From Metallyticus violacea (taxonomy: Eukaryota > Arthropoda > Insecta > Mantodea > Metallyticidae), in NCBI GenBank assembly GCA_030762175.1, contig CM060831.1, forward strand, positions 137,404,501 through 137,468,500: DNA of 64,000 nt, written 5' to 3'. This document shows, one piece after another, positions 23,755 to 35,900 of the stretch; positions within the stretch are counted from its first letter, which is position 1, and the number at the start of each line of letters is the position of its first letter. The position numbers and the translations under genes are program-made. The notes beneath the pieces are model-generated. The model ran no database searches and was not told where the DNA came from. It worked only from the letters and a program-made list of their open reading frames with translations.

Positions 23755-23965
23755 TGTTAACAGAGGAAAAACTAGATGATATTGCTGCTTGATTAGAACA
23801 ATTAAATGTTACAAAATTACTAAAATTTCATCCCTACAAGCACATCTTACATCCCACTGACTTCAGAAGGAGAAATTATGAAAAAGTTAGGCACATTTTC
23901 AGTATGTTTACGGAATGTCAGAATCCACACAGTGAAACTTTTGTTAATCTTATTTTGATTTAAAG
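23755..23965 (+). pseudogene. Transposase fragment
   Basis: A short stretch is similar to the transposase pseudogene at 53536-54560: LTEEKLD-like start, KLLKFHPYKHILHPTDFRRR. It has an internal deletion relative to that copy and frameshifts. Confidence 0.35.
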
Positions 23966-24578
23966 TAAAACACTAAAAATCATGTCTTCACATTAAAACT
24001 CTCTTTAAGTTTCACAAACACTAAAAATCAAAATAACATTTTCAGTACTTTGCTGATTGTTTAATTGGGCTGTTATGCAGTATGCTCCTGATTGTCAACC
24101 CATTCCATGTGTTAGGATAATATAAAATGATGACCCAATAGATGGTGGTAATGTGATTTTAAGATAGTTCTCATTACAATTTTGGCATCGAATGAGGTTG
24201 CAGAGTATATTTTGGAGTAAGTGTGTAGTGTGTATTGCATGTCATGATACTATCTATGATTACTCTAGGTAGGAAAACTGAGAGACCACATGTAGATTCT
24301 GATTCTTTACTTGGATGGGAGTGATTTTTTAAATTATGCAAAAAATTATATGCATATTCCTGATTCTCAACATAATTTTAACAGGCATAGTATAAAACAT
24401 AATTTCATGGTAATACAAACAGATCAAGTTTAATTTTTAAATTAAATCAGGTTACAGTTAAAAATAATATATATTATTTCACATATAGTTTAAAACTAAA
24501 ATTAAAAACTGTCATTTATTTCTGAATAAAACAAATAAGAGAATAACTGAAACGTTCTAATGATGTGAAAAATTTCAG

Positions 24579-24827
24579 CTAAATCACTGCAGGAGGATGC
24601 ATCGACCAAGGCACCATCAGCAAAGTGCAGATCGGGAGAAAAAGAGACGTCGAAGAAGTGCTGCTTCTCAACAGTCACAGCACCCTGTTACAGAGGAAGA
24701 AGTCGCTAGAACGTACACAGGACTTGACAGGGAGATTGCTGAAGAATTCATAGCAATTGCCATGGAACCAGGAGTGGCTAAGACGCATCACACTTGCTCC
24801 ACTCCTGAGGCTGCTGCTAAGAGATGA
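24579..24827 (+). CDS. Terminal coding exon of an unrecognised basic protein
   Basis: The acceptor GTGAAAAATTTCAG precedes an open segment of 82 codons plus TGA. If the acceptor is right the exon enters in phase 0, which fits the exon at 17100. A methionine at 24597 is in frame but there is no reason to prefer it as a start. The exon encodes a histidine/arginine-rich patch (HRPRHHQQ), a KKRRRR cluster that could act as a nuclear localisation signal or membrane-proximal basic patch, a Ser/Gln segment, then a predicted amphipathic helix (EEEVARTYTGLDREIAEEFI). Composition contrasts with AT-rich flanks. The nearest AATAAA lies about 450 bp downstream but belongs to a SINE-C fragment. Not recognised. 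Confidence 0.65.
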   Translation, partial: LNHCRRMHRPRHHQQSADREKKRRRRSAASQQSQHPVTEEEVARTYTGLDREIAEEFIAIAMEPGVAKTHHTCSTPEAAAKR

Positions 24828-25114
24828 GGTGCCAAAATTTTCAAACTTAAGCAAGGTTTATGACTTTCCTGTCTAGCTTGACAATGTACCTCATTTAAGT
24901 AGAGAAAACCTTCTTTTGAAGATAATAATGGACTTATGACTGAACACATGCATTTATCTGAGAATAGGATTAGTGATGTTTAATGGAATGCATGTAAGTT
25001 GTTGATTCTAAATCTCATTTCTATAAAAAGAAGGGTAACAATGCACAAAAAATCAGTGGTATAACATATCTGTGTATATATGATAGTATACGATGCAGTT
25101 TATTATTTTTTATT

Positions 25115-25290
25115 TTTTTTAACCCTCCCCTGAGAAGATAATGTGCTGTAAGGCACCAAGGATGCAGAGTTCATTTGCATTATCATCAATTCATTTTATT
25201 TCATTCATAACTGTAAACTTAAATCTACAGTATTCACGTCCATATACAGATGTCGCGAGAAGACCAATGCAGTCAAAGTGACAATAAATA
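25115..25290 (+). repeat. SINE-C, 5'-truncated
   Basis: Blocks CCCTGAGAAGATAATG, TAAGGCACCAAGGAT, ACAGTATTCACGT and GACCAATGCAGTCAAAGTGA, ending in ACAATAAATAAA. The same blocks occur inverted at 43215-43400 and partly at 62990-63085. Confidence 0.7.
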
Positions 25291-25319
25291 AAACATTAAA
25301 AAAATTAAAACATTTTTAA

Positions 25320-25668
25320 AAAATATATGGAGCTAACACAGTGAAGCCAAGTCATATGAATAAAATCATGTAATATATGTTGTACTAAACACTTGTATTG
25401 CTTCACTTATTTGTGTAATATTTGGAACCAGTTTCAAAGACCTTTGTCTTCATCTTCAGCCAAGGGTATGACTGAGCCATAGATTAAGATGAAGACAAAA
25501 GTCTTCAAAACCAGTTCCAAATATTACACAAGTCGGCCAAGGGTACGACTGAGTCATAGATTAAGATGAAGACAAAGGTCTTCTAAACCAGTTCCAAATA
25601 TTACATAAGTAAGTGAAGCAATACGAGTGTTTAGTGCGACATATATCACATGATTTTATTCATATTAA
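25320..25668. mobile_element. Penelope-like terminal inverted repeat without coding sequence
   Basis: Arms of about 105 bp (roughly 25350-25459 and 25563-25668) are inverted copies containing the terminus (TTGCTTCACTTA / TAAGTGAAGCAA) and the hammerhead region. The right hammerhead region is tandemly duplicated with a 77-bp period (25460 and 25537). No ORF lies between the arms. Confidence 0.75.
25422..25465 (-). ncRNA. Hammerhead-ribozyme-like motif
   Basis: Minus strand CUGAAGA (complement of 25453-25459), stem II GAAGAC/GUCUUU with loop AAAG, GAAA, stem III ACUGGU (one G-U) and U at the cleavage position. The two plus-strand relics at 25477-25525 and 25554-25600 start TTAAGA and have altered GAAA segments, so they look inactive. 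Confidence 0.6.
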
Positions 25669-26600
25669 AAAAATTGTTTAAAAACACCAGAAATTTTAGA
25701 TAACTATTAAACTGATTTTGTTACCCAAGATGTCATAAAGAATGTGTACTTTATACTTCCTGCCTAAAGACCAAAATGTGCTACTATTAATTACCTATAA
25801 TTCTGGAGTAGCTATCCAGAAAATAAACTGGGACTCAAAGAAATCAGGAAAGCCATACCTTATAGTTTGTAATTAACAGTCACACTTTATTTTCTTGCTC
25901 AACTTTCTCACAGGACTGATATGAATATCCAGTTTGATGTTAAATGAATTTTAATGCATCAGTTAAAATCAAATGAAGTTACCTTTTGTAACCTGTTTTG
26001 TTAAAAATGATTAGATTTAGTGGCATAGCCATATTGGGGTAGATAATATGTCTAACCTTCATTAACTAACTGGAGTTCAAATTTTCGTCCTTCATTTCTT
26101 TTAAATACTACAGCAGAGGAATAAAGTACCGGCAACAGGCAACAAATGTACCACTGGTTATAAGCAACATTCAGAGTCTATAATTTAACAAAAAATAAAC
26201 TCTTTCCTCAATAATTAATGAACTAAAAATTAATTGAGAATATAATTACCAATTTTATCAATGGGGATGCTTATATTGCCCTCCATAATAGTGCACACAT
26301 TTTGGCATTTCTGTAACTCATTCTTGTTGAGAAATTGAAAGCAACTCCAAGCTGATGTAGGGCTACTAGAGAATCTTGGTTTACTTTAAATAAGGTTCCT
26401 AGAGACAATGTTGTCCTTTGGCCCCAATTATGGCTATAACACTGTATGCAATGTTTGTAAGATTTTTGTAATATAATTGTTATGCTAAAACTAAAATAAA
26501 GTTTTACTAAAGCCATAGCTACTTGTTTTTATATTACTTATTCCTGACATTTCCACTCATATTTGTATATCTAACTATATACTAAGATAGTTTATGATTT
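25669..26600. other. No gene seen
   Basis: AT-rich. The minus-strand ORF at 26271-26516 has no recognisable motif. Confidence 0.5.
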
Positions 26601-26820
26601 ATCATGAGATGAAATGATATTTTGGGAAAGGATTTATTTTTTAAAGAAGGAATCGTTCCAGGCCTAAGTTTATGGTACCCCCCTGGCATTTGCCGTTTAT
26701 GAGGACTGAGGAAAACCTAGAAAAAACCTCAGTCAGGAAGGATAGTCCTGGTGGGATTCGAACACCAGACCTCCTACTCATGAATCCGCACCTTAAAGAC
26801 CTCGGCCACAAGTGGCGGTA
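26601..26820 (-). repeat. SINE-B lacking its 3' end
   Basis: The head (on the minus strand, GTGGCCGAGGTC) and body are present, but the terminal block with GGGCGTTAAACACC is missing on the left. Confidence 0.8.
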
Positions 26821-26849
26821 TATGTGTGTATGTGTGTTTCCCTCCCTAA

Positions 26850-27075
26850 CCTTTTGCCCATAATTGCCAATCTTTATACAGACATTAACTTACAGCCTAT
26901 CTCTATCATTGCTTATCTCCGCATTTTTATATATATATATATATATAAAACTTATCGCCCATCTCTGATATGGGCATTAACATATGCCATATCTTTGCCT
27001 AACATTGCCTACCTCTGCATAGTGTTAACTTACAGCATAAATTTCTAGCTCTGCATATATGTGTTTACTTACAGT
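26850..27075 (+). repeat. Satellite-related outpost
   Basis: Contains repeated words ATTAACTTACAGCCTATC, ATCTTTGCCTAAC and CATTGCCTACCTCTGCATA. These match the right flank of the large array (40900-41250), 14 kb away. A (TA)n run sits at about 26928-26947. Confidence 0.55.
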
Positions 27076-27084
27076 TGTCTCTGA

Positions 27085-27725
27085 AATCACTATCTCAACT
27101 TCGACATAAGCACATCCTTGTATCTTTTTGAAGTAGATTCCTTTGTACCTGGAACTTAAAACCTTAGCCAACTGTTTAAACAAATTTAAATTCTGTATAA
27201 GATCATTATGATCTTCTTCAGTTAAAAGTGGAGGTTCTGATGAACAACTTGCTTCAAATGTAGAATCTCTCTCTCTGTCATTACTTTAGTCTTCAGTATC
27301 AGTTGGGTTAGAGTTGTAGTTGTCACAAGATCAGGAAATCTGGGCACTTTGGTAGAGGATACCCTTCACTATATGGCACATGTCTGATTGTAGATGCCAA
27401 ATTGGGATAATTAACTATATATTTTGTTTAGGTGTGATTAATTTAATCACACCCAAAACAATCAGTTAAATGATTCTTCCATCTGTTCCCTCCAAACTAT
27501 AGGAATTGTAGCGAATGATATATGCATACTATTTTTCCATTCAGTGAGAAGCCTAATATGTGATACACAGCATATATTTGGGGCCCAGTCTTTATCAAAA
27601 TCACCAGCTTTAAACCCAAAATAAAGTTCTAACACTTTTTTTACACAAAAGGTGTGAAATGTTGCCTCTGAGATTGGAAAGTTAGTTCACCATACATGAG
27701 GTAGAAATTGTTTGGTTGATTTAAA
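27085..27725 (-). pseudogene. Transposon-associated arthropod ORF, broken
   Basis: Minus-strand reading gives, in order, VLELYFGFKAGDFDKDWAPN, then ICCVSHIRLL, then VWREQ, a YPNLASTIRHVPYSEGYPLP segment, and near the end SEPPLLTEEDHNDLIQNLNL. This order matches a protein family I recall as recurrent and unnamed in arthropod and cnidarian genomes, probably transposon-linked. The cysteine pairs in the first part suggest metal binding. In-frame stops and frame changes make it a pseudogene. The family's biochemical role is unknown to me. Confidence 0.45.
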
Positions 27726-28666
27726 CACTTTCTTGGCTTATTGAAATGTTTATGGAACTAATAAAACATAACTAAGAACAATTATACAGAAGAAAACACT
27801 ATTTATGTTGATGGGCTCACTACAATTTCAGTACTGGCTATGGTTGTCTGCTTACTGTAATAATGCAGTATTTAAATATATTATTAGAACATGATTTAAT
27901 ATGAATAAGCCAGCACAGAGCTAGAACAAGTTTCACAAGAATTAGTCTGTAGTGTTGCAAATTTATTCTGAATAAAATTGCCACTTTTATTTACAATTTT
28001 TACAAAAATTATATGAATGATTTTTTTATTTCTTACACACATCAATATACAAAAGAATTATTACATAATAAACACAAAAAATCAATATTAAAATTTAACA
28101 AATAGGATCAGTGCCTTCAGCAATTCCAGAAGCCACTAGCTCCAATCAAAATTCCAATTTGATTGGCTCTGCCCCTAGTCCCATTCATCAGCAGCTATCT
28201 ACTGCACAAAAATTATAACTAAGAAAGCCTAATATACAGAAGTATATTATACAAAAATGACTTGTCACTTAACAACTATGTCTGACGGGAAAGTTTGATT
28301 ACATATGTGAATTCAGAATAATATAACTGCATTGGAGTCAGTATTCAGTTTTCTTGTGAAAAAAATTAAGTTGACCAAAATGATTGGTACTTGAGGACTA
28401 TAATCTTAATTCTTGTGCTTGATAGTGCTATAGAGTAAAAGCCTCCTCCTATTAATTCTGCATATAAATAAAGAATTTCATATAAGCAATACAGGAAGTA
28501 ACAAGAGGCTTATCCTGTACTCAGTCAAACTAAAAGTAAAAAAAATATACACATACTTAAAAAAGCAATTTTTGTACAGTAGCTTGCACCAGTACTAGGC
28601 TCAGTCATCTATTACAGCGCATGTTATGTCATTTATACTCGTGTATATATATATATATATATATAT
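27726..28666. other. No gene seen; (TA)n at the end
   Basis: AT-rich. A (TA)n microsatellite of about 22 bp at 28644-28667 abuts the next SINE-B. Confidence 0.5.
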
Positions 28667-28942
28667 ACCGCCAAGGGTGGCCAAGGGTCATTAGGTGCGA
28701 ACTCATGAGTGGGAGGTATGGGGTTTGAATCCCGCCAGGACCGTATTCCATGACTGAAGGTTTTTCCAGGTTTTCCTCAGTCCTCATAAGTGGCAAATGC
28801 CGGGGAGGTACCCTAAACTTAGGCCTGGAATGTTTCCTTCCTTGAAAATCCTTTCCCAATATATCATTTCATTTCATATATCATCAGTTTCACCGCCTGT
28901 GCTGCCTCAGTAGTAAAAATGGGCATTAAACACCATAAAAAA
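28667..28942 (+). repeat. SINE-B, full length
   Basis: Head ACCGCCAAGGGTGGCCAAGG, B-box GGTTTGAATCCCGCC, full body and 3' end GGGCATTAAACACCATAAAA. Inserted directly after a (TA)n run. Confidence 0.9.
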
Positions 28943-29629
28943 GTCATATATAAGGAAAGTACAGATGTGTAAAATTGTAACAAAGGTCCTAGAGATGCAT
29001 TCATCTGTACTGAGACTATAGGGTAAGTAAGAGTACGATGACTTTTGGCACAGTTGCATATTTCATGGGATTGAATTCTGAATGCACGTGTCATGAAATT
29101 GGGTTTACTACCTATATTCTCCTTCAGATGACATGTAATAAAGGGATGGCAAATGAATACAAACCCAGAACATTTGTTGCTAATTTTTTAATAAGTTAAA
29201 CAGCCATGAGGCATGTTTATGCCATCAAAATCCTAATAATAATCATTGCCAAATATAAGCTTTCCAAACTATGTAACATTCAACATTGACGATAAAGTTT
29301 ATCATCAGATTGGTGGTTTGGAAAGTGTTGACACTCCTACTGTGAACTGGAAAGCAGAATTTTTTAAACAAATGTTATGTTAGGTTAATTATTTATAGTG
29401 GTAAAATTGATATGCACCTTTAATTAGACTATTTATGTGTCAGCGTACTTTAAAATAAGGCTATGCCCCCTTTCGTTCTGTGACTTTGAACTTCCAAGTC
29501 TACAGTTTGTGAACGCACATTACTGAAAAGAAGAAATTTTGATCTTCATGTTGCTCCTACTGGCATGCAGACGGTTTTTGTTTAGTAAATTTGATGTTTA
29601 ACACAAATGTGTAGTTATGTTATACAAAC
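28943..29629. other. No gene seen
   Basis: Nothing assignable. A weak inverted pair (CTTTCCAAAC near 29261 and GTTTGGAAAG near 29327) could be the ends of a small element. Confidence 0.3.
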
Positions 29630-31115
29630 ACGAAACTGGGTAGGATCAAGAAGTTTGGAAAGCCTAAATCCCATAGTAACCAAATTTAAACAGTAAGACA
29701 AGAAATAAGTATGATTGCATATGTAATAATGGTGCTGTAGGTAAAAAGGATAAAGTTATTACAGAAAGTAGGTTTCCTATAGGATATTGCCTGCATTCAT
29801 CCCTACTTATGTTAAGACCTACAATAAGCAATTCTTCTAGCAAGAAGATTTTATCTGCAAAGGCATTATTTAATGATGATTTAACAACAAGTAATGTTAG
29901 TGCAGGAATAACAATAAGCTTTCTTCAGGATTTCAGTTTATTGCTCATGATTTACTGTTTAATGCAGTGAAAACCTTTGTAAAATGTACTTTTTGTAATA
30001 ATGATTGTGTCATTATATATGAAAAATCTGAGAGAAGAAGAAAATCTTGCCAGTGTGTTGATACTTGCATGTGAAATATGTAATGTATATCAATTTTCCA
30101 ACTCTGATAAAACATATAGTGACTATGAAATCAAATAGAGGTTTTTTAATGACATGCAGCATATTGGAAAGGGCTGCAGTTCAGGTCAGACACTATGCAC
30201 ACTTCTAAACATACCAGCTCCATAGAAATTCAATGCCATAAACAAAATCATGTAAATTGTGATATAACCTGTATTGGCACTAGTGGTGGAATGGAAGCTG
30301 AAGGTGCTGTAAGAATATTTTAAAAGGTCATTACAAAACAGAGGATGGAGATTTTCACCTTAAGGTGAAAATTAAGAATATTTAATAAAATTCTAAGTGT
30401 GACATTCATAAGAGAATGGATACAAGGCTTCATAAATTGGTACAAGATGATAAAGGAAAGAAATTGGAAAGTGAGAAGGGTATTGGAGGTGTAAATAAAT
30501 TAACAGAGAGAGAAATTTAAAATTTAAAGGCTAGTATTGTAAAGCTATTAGAGAAAACACACATGATTTGACAGACATGAGAAAGGCAATTTAGGCAACA
30601 TATTCCCATAAATTATAGACAGATGAAAAAATCATGCCATGGACTTTATACTAAGGATCCATGGAGTTAGTACAATACCAATCAGGAAAATACTTACAGG
30701 CATTATGGACTACCAGAGGATATTATGAATAAAATAAAAGCTATATGTACAGGGATTGAGCAGGTCCAGATCCTTTGAGAAAATATTTGCATGGGAAAGC
30801 ACAGGACCCAAACAAAAATTTTAATAATTTGACCTGACCAGAGTCCTAAAGACAATACTTTTAAAATAGGTGTCCTAGGAGCTGTGTTATCCTTCAATAA
30901 GGACAATTTGGGAAGTGCCCAGGTTTTAAAGCAGCTGGGTATTGAATCAGATATCAACTCTCTTCATGTGCTGGAAGCAATGGACCAATAGCAAATCAAA
31001 TTTGCATATCACAGGCTGCCGCAAACCAAAGAGGCAAGAAAAAACAGAACGGCTACCAAAAGGCAGAGAGAAGATAACGAGGATGCTGAGTATGGGGTGG
31101 CTAGTGACTTCTAAA
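29630..31115 (+). pseudogene. Mutator-like transposase pseudogene
   Basis: Conceptual plus-strand pieces follow the order of an arthropod Mutator-like transposase: HIGKGLQSGQTLCTLLN-like with MPAP, then GGMEAEGAVRIF, then HIRKRMDTRL-like, GKGIGG, LTEREI, ENTHDL, SHGLYTKDP, GPKQKF-like and SFNKDNLGSAQVLKQLGI (from plus-strand 30895-30945). A lysine/arginine-rich tail follows (RKPKRQEKTERL, then EDNEDAEYG). The stretch that should hold the DGTWQKRG motif with a catalytic acidic residue is deleted between about 30240 and 30285. Many stops. The family assignment rests on motif order by eye. Confidence 0.5.
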
Positions 31116-31329
31116 TCAACAAAATGTAAGATTATTTAAGTCTTTAAACTAATTGCTTGCTTAGTAGTGGCCATTGGAGATTCTGGTATTTATAATTTTT
31201 TCCCTATCTTGCCAATAAATAGTTTCCAAATTATTTTTCATTTATTTGTCACAATCAAGTGGGCTGCATTTCAGTAGATGTTTTTTGTTTAGAATCATAT
31301 TGGTATTTTACACAGTGGGTAATGACTGT

Positions 31330-32935
31330 TCTTGATTAATATCATCCTGAAGAGATAGAAATTCTGACAGGCAATCATGCCCAACAATTAAGCAGAATTG
31401 GGCAACTCCTATTTTTCTTGGTTTCAATAAAAGGTGTTTGAAAGTCTTTAGATGTTCATATAGTTTTCCTTTTAGTTTTTCATTGAATATTTTGTTGTTC
31501 TTGTTCAGTTATTAACTTTTTATGCATTGCTTTTAATTTTATGGTGGATCCTTTTTTGCTTAATTATCAGTTATCTCGTTCTCGTTTAATCCCACATGAT
31601 TCAGCATCCATTGTAAAACTATTTCTGTATTTCTGATGTGGATTGTATGATATAGTCTTCTTATTTCATTTATAATGTATGTTTGTGGGTGACTGTAATT
31701 CATTATACTTTGAAGTGCTGCTTTAAGAGTCTTTTAAGAAATTATTTTAATTATAATAGGTCTATACAGTATATTTTATCATTTCACCATCAAAATTGTT
31801 AGCATACTGTTCCATTGTTCTGTAGTGAGAATATTATTCACAGTATATAAATATTGTACTTACAAATCTGTTGACAATGGAGTGGTAATATATCCTAAAC
31901 TTAGGTATTTATTTTTTACATTAAACTCCACTTACATAAAAATAAGATGCGTTTCAGGAGAATCTCTCCCATCTTTAGTCGCTCACTGAACCGCCGTTAC
32001 TTGAAACAATAGCTAGACATCCAGATGTTCCTGTAGTGGTCTCTTCACAGTATATTCCAAAGCCTGTTGTTTATTTTTAAGAGACCCATCAGTTTACACC
32101 TACACCATGTATCATTCAGATAATAGTTGTTTTGTGCACTAAATGCTGTCTTAATACTTCATGTAGGTTGTTCTTCTTGGAAACCATTGCATCCAGATTT
32201 AGGTTCATGCTGATATCTGTGTATTTTAAAGGGTCAGTTGGTGTAACGACAGGTTTAGTGCTTATTTTTAAAATTTTGTCTAAATCTTCTTTCTGTAAGT
32301 AATTTTTAGAAGTCTGTTATGCTTTTAATAATTGTGTGCTGTCAGGAATATGAAACCATTTATTCTTGTGTTGATTACATTTTAATTTCTGTCCCATTAT
32401 AGTCATTTTAATTGGCAGGTTGTTATTTATGCTCTGTATTGCAGCCATTGGTATTATTTTTACAGACCTTATTATTATTTTTAATGTCTTAGATTGTATT
32501 ATATCCAATTTACTTTTAAGTTGGGTGTTTATTGCGCATATTATTTTACTTTCATAGAGCAAATTGGGCTTTATGTAGCTTTTGTACATGTCATTAAGGA
32601 GACTTGTGGATCCTCCCAATTTGACATCTGCTAGTCTTATTAATATGTCGTTCTTATTCACTTCATTAGTTATATTGATCTGTTCAGAGGAGGAAAGTTT
32701 TTTCATCAGGTGTTTTTCCAAGGTATTTCTTATTGATTATTGATTTATAGTTACAAATCACCTGAAATGTGTTGAAGACTGAAAAGCTGGAAAACTGTCT
32801 TTTTAGTGTTTATTTCCATATTGTTGGTGGATGCCCATGTTTCCAATGTTATTGATACATTGCTATTCATTTTATAGTTTGTATAATGTTTATTCTGCTT
32901 ATTTTTTTGGTTAATCCATATGTTAATATCATGCT
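31330..32935 (-). pseudogene. LINE (I/Jockey-like) RT C-terminus and RNase H
   Basis: Minus strand, 5' to 3': NMEINTKKTVFQLFSLQH (thumb-proximal segment), then an ORF at 32317-32721 with RLADVKLGGSTSLLNDMYKS, YIKPNLLYESKI and SKTLKIIIRSVKIIPMAAIQ, the conserved order after the palm of I/Jockey-type elements. A YTDGS-like RNase H start is readable at about 32090, degraded, and near 31560-31620 VLQWMLNHVG with NEITDN and AKKGS matches the RNase H LQWxPSHxGIxGNExADxLAKKG block. The 5' part with endonuclease and palm is absent, as expected for 5' truncation or replacement by the adjacent satellite. Confidence 0.65.
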
Positions 32936-32960
32936 AAATTTAGCAGCAAAATAAGAAAAA

Positions 32961-35900
32961 CCGACAACGATAGAGAAGGATAGGCTATCTTATTCAACTA
33001 ATATGGGAAATAGTGAACGATAGGCTAAAATTTGCCGAAAAACTGCAAATATCGGATATAATTGGTCAAAATAGGCAAAAATAGGCTAAACGTTGATGGA
33101 GAACGGCAAGGACGGGCTGGTTTTGCTTAAAAAAAGGCTAAAATTAACAAATTTCTCAGAAAAGTCAAATCAGAGATAGGCTAAATTTTCTCCCCGAATA
33201 TTTGCCTTTTTTTCTCGAACAAATTTAGCCTATCCGTGATTTGATTTATTTTGAAAAACCATACATTATTTACTCTTTTTACGCATTTTCTTGCAGACTT
33301 TAGCCTATCCTAGCCTATCACTCTTATTTTCTGCAATTCTTAGACCATCCTAGCCTACATTTGCCTATTTCTATCGTTTTATGCTAACTTTGGCCTATCT
33401 TAGCCAATATTTGCCTATTTCACTTATATCCTGTAAACCTTAGTCTATAATTGTCTGTTTCCTTTATTTCCTTGACAATTTTGCCTATCTTTGCCTATTT
33501 CTCCCATTTCCAGGCAAATTTAGCCTATTTCTCTTATTTCTTAAGCTAATAAGCTAAGATAGGGCTAAGACGTGCTTAACGTTTCAAGGAATTAGAAAAA
33601 TAGGCAAAAGTAGGCTTAATTTTGCTCGAAAATATGTAAAACTGGCAAAGATAGGCTAAATTTAGCACCGATAACGTAAAATAAACAAAAATATGCTAAA
33701 TTTAGTAGGAAAATAAGAAAAACCGACAACGATAGAGAAGGATAGGCTATATTATGCAACTAATATGGGAAATACTGAACGATAGGCTAAAATTTGCCGA
33801 AAAACTGCAAATATCGGATTTAATTGGTCAAAAAAGGCTAAAATAGGCTAATCTTTAATGGAGTACGGCAAGGACGGGCTGGTTTTGCTTAAACAAAAAG
33901 GCTAAAATTAACTAATTTCTCAGAAAAGTCAAATCAGAGATAGGCTAAATTTCCTCCCCGAATATTTGCCTTTTTTTCTCGAACAAATTTAGCCTATCCG
34001 TGATTTGATTTATTTTGAAAAACCATACATCATTTACTTTTTTTACGCATTTTCTTGCAGACTTTAGCCTATCCTAGCCTATCACTCTTATTTTCTGCAA
34101 TCCTTAGACCATCCTAGCCTATATTTGCCTATTTCTATCGTTTTATGCTAACTTTAGCCTATCTTAGCCTATATTTGCCTATTTTACTTATATCCTGTAA
34201 ACCTTAGTCTATAATTATCTGTTTCCGTTATTTCCTTGACAATTTTGCCTATCTTTGCCTATTTCTCCCATTTCCAAGCAAATTTAGCCTATCTTTGCCC
34301 ATTTCTCTTATTTCTTAAGCTAATAAGCTAAGATAGGGCTAAGACGTGCTTAACGTTTCAAGGAATTAGAAAAATAGGCAAAAGTAGGCTTAATTTTGCT
34401 CGAAAATATGTAAAACTGGCAAAGATAGGCTAAATTTAGCACCGATAACGTAAAATAAACAAAAATATGCTAAATTTAGCAGGAAAATAAGAAAAACCGA
34501 CAACGATAGAGAAGGATAGGCTATATTATGCAACTAATATGGGAAATACTGAACGATAGGCTAAAATTTGCCGAAAAACTGCAAATATCGGATTTTTGGT
34601 CAAAAAAGGCTAAAATAGGCTAATCTTTAATGGAGTACGGCAAGGACGGGCTGGTTTTGCTTAAAAAAAAAGGCTAAAATTAACAAATTTCTCAGAAAAG
34701 TCAAATCAGAGATAGGCTAAATTTCCTCCCCGAATATTTGCCTTTTTTTCTCGAACAAATTTAGCCTATCCGTGATTTGATTTATTTTGAAAAACCATAC
34801 ATCATTTACTCTTTTTACGCATTTTCTTGCAGACTTTAGCCTATCCTAGCCTATCACTCTTATTTTCTGCAATCCTTAGACCATCCTAGCCTATATTTGC
34901 CTATTTCTATCGTTTTATGCTAACTTTAGCCTATCTTAGCCTATATTTGCCTATTTTACTTATATCCTGTAAACCTTAGTCTATATTTGCCTATTTCCGA
35001 TATTTCCTATACAATTTTGCCTCTCGTTGCCTATTTCTCTCATTTCCAGGCAAATTTAGCCTATCTTTGCCTATTTCTCTTATTTCTTGCAAACTGTGGC
35101 CTATCTTTGCCTATTTTGCGTGCATCCTGCTAAATGTAGTCTACCTTTCCACTGTTCGTCCAAATATTAGTCTATCCTGGCCCTTTCCCAGCATCCTTAG
35201 CTTAACTTTGCCTTTCCCGCCTAGTTTTGGTCTATCTCGCCCACATATATAAGCCCACATTTCCAGGAAAATAAATAAAATAAGAAAAACCGACAACGAT
35301 AGAGAAGGATAGGCTATATGATGCAACTAAAATGGGAAATAGTGAACGATAGGCTAAAATTTGCCGAAAAACTGCAAATATCGGATTTAATTGGTCAAAA
35401 AAGGCTAAAATAGGCTAATCTTTAATGGAGTACGGCAAGGACGGGCTGGTTTTGCTTAAAAAAAAAGGCTAAAATTAACTAATTTCTCAGAAAAGTCAAA
35501 TCAGAGATAGGCTAAATTTCCTCCCCGAATATTTGCCTTTTTTTCTCGAACAAATTTAGCCTATCCGTGATTTGATTTATTTTGAAAAACCATACATCAT
35601 TTACTCTTTTTACGCATTTTCTTGCAGACTTTAGCCTATCCTAGCCTATCACTCTTATTTTCTGCAATCCTTAGACCATCCTAGCCTATATTTGCCTATT
35701 TCTATCGTTTTATGCTAACTTTGGCCTATCTTAGCCAATATTTGCCTATTTCACATATATCCTGTAAACCTTAGTCTATAATTATCTGTTTCCGTTATTT
35801 CCTTGACAATTTTGCCTATCTTTGCCTATTTCTCCCATTTCCAGGCAAATTTAGCCTATCTTTGCCTATTTCTCTTATTTCTTAAGCTAATAAGCTAAGA

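Larger units (their letters stand above)
17262..24578 (+). other. Putative intron with transposon debris
   Basis: It begins GTAAGA and ends AATTTCAG. It contains a SINE-B, a split Penelope-like element, LINE pieces, a lone hammerhead-like motif and a transposase fragment, listed separately. The stretches 17262-18483 and 18729-20489 hold nothing else I can assign apart from the microsatellite at 19558. Confidence 0.5.

Noticed and set aside
257..28942. tRNA genes at the SINE heads
   Set aside because: They have A- and B-box-like words but continue into SINE bodies and do not fold as full cloverleafs with proper acceptor stems.
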